NCBI GenBank assembly: GCA_028825475.1
Contig: JAPKAB010000004.1
Location: forward strand, 116,560 to 180,559
Length of the DNA: 64,000 nt
Direction of reading: 5' to 3'
Origin: Ascidiaceihabitans sp.
GTDB lineage: Bacteria > Pseudomonadota > Alphaproteobacteria > Rhodobacterales > Rhodobacteraceae
How positions within the stretch are numbered: position 1 is the first letter of the stretch; each line of letters begins with the position of its first letter. Of this stretch, positions 10,801 to 20,039 are shown one piece after another. The position numbers were made by a program, and so were the translations under genes. The notes beneath the pieces are model-generated. The model saw only the letters and a program-made list of their open reading frames with translations, ran no database searches and had not been told where the DNA came from.

Positions 10801-11022
10801 TTAAACCTTGTCTTCTTTGTCAGATTCAGGCGTCACGTCTTTGATGGTCTCAGCAACATCAGCTGCTTCGTCTTCCATCTCTTTGGTGCCTTCAGAAATG
10901 CCTTTTTTGAATGATGTGATGCCTTTACCGACTTCACCCATCAATGAACTGATCTTACCGCGCCCAAAAAGCACCAATACAACAACAGCGATTAGCAATA
11001 CTTGCCAAGGTCCTAGTGACAT
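10801..11022 (-). CDS. tatA: Sec-independent translocase TatA
   Basis: MSLGPWQVLLIAVVVLVLFGRGKISSLMGEVGKGITSFKKGI; internal ATG chosen over ORF-track start 11070. Confidence 0.94.
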   Translation of the reverse strand: MSLGPWQVLLIAVVVLVLFGRGKISSLMGEVGKGITSFKKGISEGTKEMEDEAADVAETIKDVTPESDKEDKV

Positions 11023-11173
11023 AACGTGTCTCCTATTTTTATGTCTCGTACGCTCAAGGGCGCACCTCATTTATTAATTTCCTTTCTAGTCAGCAAATTG
11101 GGCAGGGAAAAGCGAGAATGGGCATTTTACCTAAGATCCGGTTGGCAATTATGCCATCAAATAGTCAAACAAG

Positions 11174-11203
11174 ATACAACTGACAAGTTTATGTCAGTTG
11201 TAT
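11174..11203. promoter_or_regulatory. Perfect 12-bp inverted repeat, candidate operator of the adjacent WYL regulator
   Basis: ATACAACTGACA-agttta-TGTCAGTTGTAT. Confidence 0.8.
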
Positions 11204-11240
11204 TCTCTGCTAGGATGGCTGCACGTAAACAGGGTACAGC

Positions 11241-11906
11241 ATGCAAAAATCCGACCGCCTTTTTAAAATAATGCAAATGTTGCGAGGTGGTGCGCTGCAT
11301 CGCGCTTCTGATATTGCCAATGCTATGGATGTTTCAGTGCGCACAATCTACCGTGATATGGATCAGCTGATCGCGTCTGGCGTACCCATCGAGGGGTCCC
11401 GTGGCATTGGGTATCTCACATTGGACGTCACCACCCTACCCCCAATGACGCTGACGCAAGCCGAACTTGAGGTTTTGAACCTCGGATTGGCAATTGTTGT
11501 TGAAGCCGCAGACCCAAACTTTCGCGCAGCGGCCCAAAGTCTTGCTAAAAAGCTAGACAATGCACTCCCGGAACGCAGCATAGACTCAGCAGATGCATGG
11601 AAGTTTGCACGTTCCCCCTTTGCAGACGCAGCACGCGGGTTCTCATACATGCCGTTGATCCGTGCGGCAATTAAGGCCAAGCAGAAGCTACAGATAACCT
11701 ACAATTCTAAGGGTGATAGGGTAACCACACGCACTGTGCGCCCGCTACAGATCGAATATTGGGGCCGTGTCTGGACACTGACCGCATGGTGCGAACGTAA
11801 ATCAGCATTCCGCGTCTTCCGAATTGATCTCATTCAAACAGCAGAAGCGCGGCCTGAAATGTTCGTTGATGAAGTTGGAAAACGCTTAAGTGATTACGAA
11901 CCTTAG
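11241..11906 (+). CDS. YafY-type HTH + WYL domain transcriptional regulator
   Basis: HTH_11-like N-terminus (ASDIANAMDVSVRTIYRDMDQLIASGVPIEGSRGIGY) and WYL-like domain (LQITYNSKGDRVTTRTVRPLQIEYWGRVWTLTAWCERKSAFRVFRIDLI). Confidence 0.92.
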   Translation: MQKSDRLFKIMQMLRGGALHRASDIANAMDVSVRTIYRDMDQLIASGVPIEGSRGIGYLTLDVTTLPPMTLTQAELEVLNLGLAIVVEAADPNFRAAAQSLAKKLDNALPERSIDSADAWKFARSPFADAARGFSYMPLIRAAIKAKQKLQITYNSKGDRVTTRTVRPLQIEYWGRVWTLTAWCERKSAFRVFRIDLIQTAEARPEMFVDEVGKRLSDYEP

Positions 11907-12277
11907 CTTTTCAGCTTCCAACCTTTTTGTGGTGGCAAAAATGCTTCCACAGCTGCCTGTGCAATGACAATTGTATCGCTACCATTTTCAGCAACAACGT
12001 TCATACCGCCAAACACGGCGGTTACTGCGGCGCGCCCGCGTGGCAGTTTGGCAACCAACGTATCGACATCAACTTTGTCAGGCTCTTGAACCCCAACCGT
12101 CACCTGAACACGCATCGCGTCGTGCGACATTTCAAGCGCCCCAAACAACGGTAATGATGAGTGGCGAAATGCATCTTCGATCGCACGCGCACAGGCCTTG
12201 GTGTAATCCATACCGTGCAAATCGTTGCCCATGCCCATTTCGATAATAATACGTTGTTCTTGAACACTATCAGTCAT
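11903..12277 (-). CDS. Lin0512 family protein (copy 2)
   Basis: Clear paralog of 12270..12620 (IEMGMGNDLHGMDYTKACARAIEDA vs TEFGMGTSLRRGDYTQAAKRAVQDA). Confidence 0.75.
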   Translation of the reverse strand: MTDSVQEQRIIIEMGMGNDLHGMDYTKACARAIEDAFRHSSLPLFGALEMSHDAMRVQVTVGVQEPDKVDVDTLVAKLPRGRAAVTAVFGGMNVVAENGSDTIVIAQAAVEAFLPPQKGWKLKS

Positions 12278-12620
12278 CCGAACGCTCCATATCAAAGGCG
12301 ACAGACAAGGCAACGTTGGCCATAATCGTCGGGTTTCCGGTGCCTTCAGGGCGCGCTACATCTAAACCGCCTTTGTGAACCTTGAACGTCGTCTTGCCGT
12401 ATGGGAACACCTCGGCCACAGCTTTCACGTCGACCTCTTCGGGTTTCTGAACCGCAATCTCGACAGTGATTTGCATTGCATCTTTTGGGAAATCAAACAG
12501 CTCCGCCAAATTGATCGAATTGTGCCAAAGCGCATCTTGGACCGCTCGCTTTGCAGCTTGGGTATAGTCCCCACGGCGCAGCGATGTGCCCATTCCAAAT
12601 TCTGTCAAAAGTCGCATCAC
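12270..12620 (-). CDS. Lin0512 family protein (copy 1)
   Basis: MMRLLTEFGMGTSLRRGDYTQAAKRAVQDALWHNSINLAE; overlaps both neighbours. Confidence 0.75.
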   Translation of the reverse strand: MMRLLTEFGMGTSLRRGDYTQAAKRAVQDALWHNSINLAELFDFPKDAMQITVEIAVQKPEEVDVKAVAEVFPYGKTTFKVHKGGLDVARPEGTGNPTIMANVALSVAFDMERSDD

Positions 12621-13717
12621 TCAACCTCATCTGCTTGAAAAACAAAACATCTGTCGCGTGGCACGGTCAACCACATCACAGTCCCAACCTTGGGTAAGAA
12701 AACATTGGGCACGGTGGCCTTCATCAATGTATCATCGTGGTCTAAGCGAAATTCCACAAGGCTTTCGTTGCCCATGAAACGTGCACGTTCAACAACGGCA
12801 CGCGCTGCGGTTCCATCGGCAGGCGTTGGCTTTGGGCCCTCGCCCGCACGATCAAAATCAATCCGTAGGTGTTGTGGACGAAAGGTGATATCAACCTTTG
12901 TTCCGTCAGGCATCCCGGGCGCTAAGAACCGACCAAAGGGGGTCATTGCCAATGCGCCTTCGACAGTGGCCTTAAGCATGTTAGCATCGCTAAAGAACGC
13001 AACAGATGCACGATCCAGCGGTCGTGTGTAAACGTTGTAAGGTGCCCCTTGCTGCACGATTTTGCCGTTGCGCATCAATGCGATTTCATCGGCCATACGC
13101 ATCGCCTCATAAGGCTCATGCGTCACAAGAAGCACCGCAGTATCTTCCTCTTTCAGAATACTCAGCGTTTCATCACGAATGCCATCTCGCAGGCGGTTAT
13201 CTAGGCCAGAGAATGGCTCATCCATTAGCATAATGCGTGGTCTTGGAGCCAAGGCACGAGCCAAAGCAACACGTTGTTGTTCACCACCAGATAACTGATG
13301 CGGGTACCCGTCAATGAACTGTGAAAGTCCCACACGGGAAAGCAATTCCTCAACACGCGCGCGCTTGTCGGCCTTCGACCCGGTCAGCCCATAAGCCACA
13401 TTGTCGGCCACGCTAAGATGGGGAAACAATGCAAAATCTTGAAACATCAGGCCAATTTCACGCCGTTCAGGCGGAACGCGCATGACTGTGTCGCAAATCA
13501 GTTTGCCATCTACGTAAATTTTGCCGCTGTCTTGCATCTCAACGCCAGCAATCATCCGCAAGGTGGTAGACTTACCACAACCAGATGGGCCAAGAAGACA
13601 GGTCACCTGTCCAGGCATAATCTTTAGGGAAACATCATCAACAACTGCGCGGCCATCAAAACTGCGGCGCAAGTTACGGATTTCAAGCCGTGGCGTGTGG
13701 TCATTCGAAGTGCTCAA
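12617..13717 (-). CDS. ABC transporter ATP-binding protein, FbpC/PotA-like with TOBE-type C-terminus
   Basis: GPSGCGKSTTLRMIAG, LSGGEQQRVALARALAPRPRIMLMDEPFSGLD. Confidence 0.93.
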   Translation of the reverse strand: MSTSNDHTPRLEIRNLRRSFDGRAVVDDVSLKIMPGQVTCLLGPSGCGKSTTLRMIAGVEMQDSGKIYVDGKLICDTVMRVPPERREIGLMFQDFALFPHLSVADNVAYGLTGSKADKRARVEELLSRVGLSQFIDGYPHQLSGGEQQRVALARALAPRPRIMLMDEPFSGLDNRLRDGIRDETLSILKEEDTAVLLVTHEPYEAMRMADEIALMRNGKIVQQGAPYNVYTRPLDRASVAFFSDANMLKATVEGALAMTPFGRFLAPGMPDGTKVDITFRPQHLRIDFDRAGEGPKPTPADGTAARAVVERARFMGNESLVEFRLDHDDTLMKATVPNVFLPKVGTVMWLTVPRDRCFVFQADEVE

Positions 13718-13763
13718 CGATGCAGCCTTTGTTATCCGATGAAAAGCGTCGGATTAGCAGCTA

Positions 13764-15122
13764 TCAGCCCTTCCGCGCCCCCGCAAGCACTGCGGTAAAG
13801 CCAACAACCAAAACAACAATGCAAATCACTAACAACTGTTCGTATTTGTGGCCTTCAGGAAGGATGCTGGCAATGCTGGGCCAAGCGCGACCAAAATAGG
13901 CAAATGCGCCTAGAATGGCTGATGTGAACGCCACAAGATAAGACCAAAGTGCGATTTGACGCCCCATCACCAATCCAACGATCAAGACAGGTGACAGAAA
14001 CATAGATGCAGTTCCTGACACGGCGACAGCATCAAACAGCGTCTTATTGCCCCACAGTGTTAAAGCACCACCTGCCAACATAAAGACAACCATCACGGCG
14101 CGTCCGCCATTGAGGCTGCGCGGCGCTAGGCGTAGCTCGTCAACAACCAAACGTGCCGCAGACGCAAGTGCGCTGTCCAAAGTGCTGAGTGCTGACACCA
14201 ACAGCGACACCATCAATAATACAAATACCCACGCAGGGAACATAGAGCTCCACGTGCCGATCAATTCACCTTCATATTCGGCACCTTTCAGGCTAGCTTG
14301 GATGCCAAAAAATCCAAATCCAATGATGCACAGTGTTGAAATCCAAAAGGCATGCAGGAAAGAGCGGCGTGTTGTCTCTTTGTCCGCAATAAATCCACGG
14401 TCCATCATCACAGGATCATGTGCCGGATAAGAAAACACCTGAAGCGCGGCAACAACCAGCAAAACCCAACCATTATATGGTCCAGAAGTGCCCGGAGCTG
14501 TCAAAACTGCACCCAGATTGAAATCAGGACCCGCGACCAACGCGATGAACGCCGCACCAAAGGCGACAAGAAACAAAACCATCTGAACGACGTCCGTGCG
14601 CAGTGCAGCACTCATGCCACCCCATGCGGAATAGGCAAAACCCAGAACAGCAACGATAAGTATCGCTAATGTACCGGATCCACCAAAAACAGCGGCTGCA
14701 ATCAACCCGACGACCAACAGGTTGGCAAAAACTTCAGAGAGAAGGCGCAAACCGATGACCACGTTATAGGTTGTTGTTCCTGCTTTGCCAAAGCGCGCCC
14801 CAAGCCAATCCTGAACCGACGTTGCCCCACCCTCGCGCAAACGCAAGACAATGAAGCCACCAGTTAGGAATGAAGCGTAATACCCCGCGTAAGCCAAAGT
14901 GCCCGCGATTCCGTAAAAGTACCCCAAGATGGCCGCGTTCATGAGGCTTCGCGCAAAAATCCAAGTTGTCACTTGGCTCAAGACTAAAACCCAAAGACCA
15001 GGCGCGCTGCCATTCTCAGCCATACCACTAAAGAAACCATCGACCGTTGCACGACGCGGTGCAGCAAAAAGACTAGCGATAACAACAAGTGCAAAAATAA
15101 CGATTAGGGCTGTGGCTTGCAT
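13764..15122 (-). CDS. Sodium:solute symporter (SSS) family protein
   Basis: Multi-TM protein; TVDGFFSG...PGLWVLVLSQVTTWIFARSLMNAAILGYFYG; ALSTLDSALASAARLVVDEL. Confidence 0.85.
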   Translation of the reverse strand: MQATALIVIFALVVIASLFAAPRRATVDGFFSGMAENGSAPGLWVLVLSQVTTWIFARSLMNAAILGYFYGIAGTLAYAGYYASFLTGGFIVLRLREGGATSVQDWLGARFGKAGTTTYNVVIGLRLLSEVFANLLVVGLIAAAVFGGSGTLAILIVAVLGFAYSAWGGMSAALRTDVVQMVLFLVAFGAAFIALVAGPDFNLGAVLTAPGTSGPYNGWVLLVVAALQVFSYPAHDPVMMDRGFIADKETTRRSFLHAFWISTLCIIGFGFFGIQASLKGAEYEGELIGTWSSMFPAWVFVLLMVSLLVSALSTLDSALASAARLVVDELRLAPRSLNGGRAVMVVFMLAGGALTLWGNKTLFDAVAVSGTASMFLSPVLIVGLVMGRQIALWSYLVAFTSAILGAFAYFGRAWPSIASILPEGHKYEQLLVICIVVLVVGFTAVLAGARKG

Positions 15123-15212
15123 GATTTCCTCGGGCAAATAAATCGTGATCGCTCTAGCAGCCTCGTAACACTCGCGCCACTACCGAAGTGCAATACACTG
15201 CATTGTGATGTG

Positions 15213-16346
15213 TTAATTGGAGGTTAGCTGGAAATCCAAAACCGTATGATCGACACCGTTGACCTGAATTGTGATGCGATGCGCGCCTTCAAACAAAGTA
15301 AAGGTGGTCGCATCCGCCTTCAATTGATGTGCCTTTTTCAGGTTCAGCAGGGCATCTGGCCCAACCTTACCCTGCTTCAGTTTGAATACCTTTTCTGCAC
15401 GTTTGCCACCGGCACGCGCAAATTCGATCCGGTAATCGACGAGCACAGGGCATTGCGTTTGTGCAGAAATCGTAATCTCAAATGAAACGGCATCACCCAT
15501 CATCACAACAGGAGTGAGTATTCGTGCATCGACGGAAATAGGCACGTCCTTACTGTACCCCAGCAACTCAAGCGCGCCCATATGCCCCTATTTTACAAGG
15601 GTCCGAAGGCTATGGCGGGTGATCCAATCCAGCTCTTTAACCGATTGGCGACCCTGTTTTTTCCAATCAGCCAATAGCAAAACAACTGTGTCGGCATTAA
15701 TCTTAGAAATGTCATTCATGTGGTTTGCGACTGAACGGGTTACAAACCGCGCGATGTCCGCATGCAACGCATCCAAAAATGGAATGGTTTGCTCTTGCGT
15801 CAAGGTAACCGACTTTGCCCAAGGCAAACGTGGCCGTGTCCCCTCGCTCACCAAACGACGTACATGATAGTTTTCATCCTGCGCCCACAAGGCAAGGCGT
15901 GCCAACGTTTCATCGGGCCAACGATTCAAGAAGGGTCTGATGTAAAATTCCATCGAAAAGCGTTTTGTCGCTTCATACAATAGATCGAGGGCACGTTCAC
16001 GGTGGTATTCAAGTCCATGCCGCACAGCCAAAATACCGGGAACCGCGTGAATAAAATGGCCAAAGTCGTCATCACTCAAAGTTGGGTTCAACATCTTAGG
16101 CATCGCCGCCTCAAGTTGATCCGCCATTGTTGGAAAATCAGACGCAAGCTGCCTTTCCATGCAATCTGCCATCCATTCAAGACGCTGCAGCAGCTCGCGA
16201 TCCGCGAAGCCCGCTAAGGCTTCGCTCTCGAAACGCGTTCCATCAAAGGATGGGATGACAGAGGCAAATTCCTGAGCTATCCGCCCAATTGTCTCTGGGT
16301 TAAACAGATGGTCCTTTAACGAGAACCGTTCTTTTGCCGTTGCCAT
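15213..16346 (-). pseudogene. AlkC-type DNA alkylation repair protein (COG4335-like) interrupted by one in-frame TAG at codon 253
   Basis: ORFs 15588..16346 and 15213..15587 are in the same frame and together give one protein: FSLKDHLFN...NYHVRRLVSEGTRPRLPW...ELDWITRHSLRTLVK*GHMGALELLGY...HRITIQVNG; TAG at 15588-15590. Confidence 0.85.
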
Positions 16347-16348
16347 GA

Positions 16349-17128
16349 TTAGAGAGTTGCGTTCGTCGCGCCGCCGTCCATCAGCAAGTTTTGCCCAACA
16401 ATAAATCCAGCATGCTGGCTGCACAAAAATGCACAAGCGGCGCCAAATTCAGCGGCCGAACCATAACGACCTGCGGGAATCGTAGCGGCGCGTTCTGCAC
16501 GTGCTTCTTCCATCGTGATCCCTTTTGCATTGATAACACCCGTATCAAGTGCAACTGCGCGATCAGTGTCGTGAATACCCGGTAAAAGATTGTTGATATT
16601 GACGCCGTGGCCAGCAACTTGGCGCGAAGTGCCTGCGACATAACCGGTCAAACCTGCGCGTGCAGAATTGGATAATCCCAAGACAGCAATCGGTGCTTTA
16701 ACCGACTGTGACGTGATGTTGACCACCCGTCCCCAGCCACGGTCCATCATGCCTGGCAATAGCGCTTTCATCAATGTGATTGGTGTCAGCATATTAGCGT
16801 CAATGGCTTTGATGAAATCATCACGGGTCCAATCAGACCACATACCAGGAGGTGGGCCACCTGCGTTTGTGACAAGAATATCAACACCTTGCGCAGCGGC
16901 AAGAACGGTGTCTTGACCTTCAAGCGTGGTCACGTCGGTCGCAACAGTTACAACTTCCACGCCGTATTCAGCACGAATAGAGGCCGCCGAGGCTTCCAAT
17001 GCTTCTGAGCCGCGTGCGTTCATCACAAGATTCACACCAGCCGCAGCAAGCTGCTGCGCACAGCCCAAACCCAAGCCTTTTGATGATGCACAGACCAGTG
17101 CGCGTTTACCCGAAATTCCTAAATCCAT
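16349..17128 (-). CDS. SDR family oxidoreductase
   Basis: MDLGISGKRALVCASSKGLGLGCAQQLAAAGVNLVMNAR; internal start preferred to 17170. Confidence 0.9.
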   Translation of the reverse strand: MDLGISGKRALVCASSKGLGLGCAQQLAAAGVNLVMNARGSEALEASAASIRAEYGVEVVTVATDVTTLEGQDTVLAAAQGVDILVTNAGGPPPGMWSDWTRDDFIKAIDANMLTPITLMKALLPGMMDRGWGRVVNITSQSVKAPIAVLGLSNSARAGLTGYVAGTSRQVAGHGVNINNLLPGIHDTDRAVALDTGVINAKGITMEEARAERAATIPAGRYGSAAEFGAACAFLCSQHAGFIVGQNLLMDGGATNATL

Positions 17129-17266
17129 GATCAGCTCCTTTTCAATTTGATATAGCACTATCACCGTCAATCATCTAAGCGCTAGTAAAAGAACTGGGAT
17201 TGGCCTGCTGCCACCACAATAACAGTTTAACCTGCTTATGGACGCCATCACTTGAACGGTAACGAA

Positions 17267-18289
17267 ATGCCTCGACCTCACTCATCAACACTCGCTCCAG
17301 CCCAAAGTTTGCCCGTTTATCGCTGCACTGACTTCATTGTTGTTGATGGCGCAAATTTGGATGACCCTTTGTCTTTTGCAGCCGAACTATTGTTTGATGA
17401 CACCTACGAATTAAGCAAAACAGTTGAAGCAGTGCGGCTAACGCTTCATGCAGTTTCAGAGGTTAAGTTTCAAGTTGCTGTCGGGTCTGAAATTGGGACA
17501 GTTGGCGCTGCACTACATTTGGACAGTGCGCTAACCTTCATGTCTCCAGACGGCCACACGACCGATGCGATGGTATTGGTAGAAGTGGACGACCAGGGCG
17601 ATATAAATGAGATATTTTTATTACCGCTCTCTCCACTTGCGTCAAACGTCAGCTACCGCCTTGTGGGCATTAATACAAAAACGCCCGCGCAAACTTTTGC
17701 GCAAGTGGCTTGCGTTAGCTTCTCGCGCGGTACGCATATTACGCTTGCTTCCGGTGAGCAGCGTCGCATTGAAGGGCTTAAGGTCGGCGATCGTATTTTG
17801 ACCCGCGATGACGGGCCTCAAGTGGTAAAATGGATAGGACAGAACACAGTCCGCGCTATTGGTGACTTTGCCCCAATTTGCATCAAAGCTGGCACGCTCA
17901 ATAACGACAATGACCTTGTCGTCAGCCCAGAACACCGCCTGTTCATATATCAACGTTCAGACAAATTGGGCGTTGGTCGCTCAGAATTATTGGTCAAAGT
18001 GCGCTACCTACTGAATGACGACACTGTATTCATTCAAGCTGGTGGATACGTGGATTACTTCCAGCTGCTTTTTGACAGCCACCAAATCATCTATGCTGAA
18101 GGCATCGCTGCGGAGTCGATGTTGATAGACACGCGCACCAAACCCGTTTTGCCAGCACATATTTCCAAAGACATGGGCGAGGTAATTCCTGGTCACTCGA
18201 ACAGACCACATGCTGGTTTAGATGTTCAAGAAAGGCTGCTTGACCGCCCTGATGCGGCCGCCATTTTACGCCGAGCCTCATCGCACTGA
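17267..18289 (+). CDS. Hint (hedgehog/intein-type) domain protein
   Basis: CVSFSRGTHITLASGEQRRIEGLKVGDRILTRDDGPQVVKWIG and SPEHRLFIYQ, HQIIYAEGIAAESM motifs; start could also be 17252. Confidence 0.85.
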   Translation: MPRPHSSTLAPAQSLPVYRCTDFIVVDGANLDDPLSFAAELLFDDTYELSKTVEAVRLTLHAVSEVKFQVAVGSEIGTVGAALHLDSALTFMSPDGHTTDAMVLVEVDDQGDINEIFLLPLSPLASNVSYRLVGINTKTPAQTFAQVACVSFSRGTHITLASGEQRRIEGLKVGDRILTRDDGPQVVKWIGQNTVRAIGDFAPICIKAGTLNNDNDLVVSPEHRLFIYQRSDKLGVGRSELLVKVRYLLNDDTVFIQAGGYVDYFQLLFDSHQIIYAEGIAAESMLIDTRTKPVLPAHISKDMGEVIPGHSNRPHAGLDVQERLLDRPDAAAILRRASSH

Positions 18290-18348
18290 GTAACTAACCT
18301 ACCTCGCACCGCTTGCGCGACCAGACCCCTCAATCTATAGGGGCTGAT

Positions 18349-19956
18349 ATGTTGGATAACGCCTCAAACCGCCCCGCCTTGCCGCCAGAAATCGCGCGCC
18401 GCCGTACCTTTGCGATTATCTCGCATCCGGATGCTGGCAAAACGACTCTGACAGAAAAGTTTCTTTTGTTTGGTGGCGCGATCCAAATGGCGGGCCAAGT
18501 ACGGGCGAAAGGTGAATCGCGGCGGACGCGTTCTGACTTTATGGCTATGGAAAAAGACCGCGGAATTTCTGTTTCTGCATCTGCCATGTCATTTGACTAC
18601 AAAGAGTTTCGGTTCAATCTTGTTGATACACCCGGTCACTCGGACTTTTCAGAAGACACCTACCGCACACTTACAGCTGTTGATGCTGCTGTTATGGTTA
18701 TCGATGGTGCCAAGGGCGTTGAATCCCAGACACAAAAGCTCTTTGAAGTCTGCCGGATGCGCGACCTGCCCATCCTAACCTTCTGTAACAAGATGGACCG
18801 CGAAAGTCGCGATGTATTTGAAATCATAGATGAAATACAAGAAAATCTAGCCATTGACGTAACACCAGCCAGCTGGCCAATCGGCGTTGGTCGCGATTTC
18901 ATTGGGTGTTACGATATTTTGCGTGATCGCCTTGAATTGATGGACCGTGCCGACCGAAACAAAGTTGCTGAGTCTATTGAAATTAATGGTTTAGACGATC
19001 CACGTTTAGAAGAACATGTTCCAGCTGCTCAACTTGCCCAATTGCGCGAGGAATTGGAAATGGCGCGTGAACTATTACCACCTATGGATAAGGTTGCGAT
19101 GGCGGAAGGGTCGTTGACCCCTATCTGGTTTGGTTCGGCGATCAATTCATTCGGTGTTAAAGAACTGATGGAAGGCATTGCCAACTATGGCCCAGAGCCT
19201 CAAATCCAAACGGCGCAACCGCGCAACATCGCACCAGAAGAAAAGAAAGTTACTGGCTTTGTATTCAAGGTACAGGCGAACATGGACCCTAAACACCGTG
19301 ACCGTGTTGCATTTGTCCGCCTTGCCTCTGGCCATTTCCATCGTGGCCAAAAGCTAACTCACGTTCGCAGTAAAAAGCTGATGACGATTTCTAATCCGGT
19401 CCTCTTTCTCGCATCAGACCGTGAATTGGCTGAAGAAGCTTGGGCTGGTGACATCATTGGCATTCCCAACCACGGCCAATTGCGCATCGGTGATACCTTG
19501 ACCGAAGGCGAAGCTATCCGCGTCACAGGCATCCCCTCTTTTGCACCAGAATTACTGCAGGGCGTCCGCGCCGGCGATCCATTGAAATCCAAACATCTTG
19601 AAAAGGCGCTAATGCAATTTGCCGAAGAAGGTGCTGCCAAGGTATTTAAGCCGTCTATCGGTTCCGGATTTATCGTTGGTGTTGTTGGGCAACTGCAGTT
19701 TGAGGTGCTCGCCAGCCGAATTGAACTTGAGTACGGTTTGCCCGTTCGATTTGAGCAATCCCAATTCACCTCTGCCCGTTGGGTGAATGGTGAAAAGGCC
19801 GCCGTTGACAAATTCATCGACGCAAACAAACAGCACATTTCGCTCGATAACGATGGTGACGTTGTGTACCTGACCCGCCTGCAATGGGACATTGACCGCG
19901 TAGAACGCGACTATCCTAATGTACGCCTAACCGCGACCAAGGAAATGATGGTTTAA
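18349..19956 (+). CDS. prfC: Peptide chain release factor 3
   Basis: RRRTFAIISHPDAGKTTLTEKFLLFGGAIQMAG; DTPGHSDFSEDTYR; CNKMDRE. Confidence 0.96.
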   Translation: MLDNASNRPALPPEIARRRTFAIISHPDAGKTTLTEKFLLFGGAIQMAGQVRAKGESRRTRSDFMAMEKDRGISVSASAMSFDYKEFRFNLVDTPGHSDFSEDTYRTLTAVDAAVMVIDGAKGVESQTQKLFEVCRMRDLPILTFCNKMDRESRDVFEIIDEIQENLAIDVTPASWPIGVGRDFIGCYDILRDRLELMDRADRNKVAESIEINGLDDPRLEEHVPAAQLAQLREELEMARELLPPMDKVAMAEGSLTPIWFGSAINSFGVKELMEGIANYGPEPQIQTAQPRNIAPEEKKVTGFVFKVQANMDPKHRDRVAFVRLASGHFHRGQKLTHVRSKKLMTISNPVLFLASDRELAEEAWAGDIIGIPNHGQLRIGDTLTEGEAIRVTGIPSFAPELLQGVRAGDPLKSKHLEKALMQFAEEGAAKVFKPSIGSGFIVGVVGQLQFEVLASRIELEYGLPVRFEQSQFTSARWVNGEKAAVDKFIDANKQHISLDNDGDVVYLTRLQWDIDRVERDYPNVRLTATKEMMV

Positions 19957-20039
19957 GACAGCGGGTTGATCTTTTTTGCGCCCATGGCATGCTGTAGTGG
20001 CAAAGCATGGGCATGGATCAATAATCTCTCCCGGTCATA

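Noticed and set aside
18349-19956. prfC (RF3) as evidence of stop-codon recoding
   Set aside because: RF3 is widespread in bacteria; presence alone does not support recoding of the two TAG-interrupted genes.
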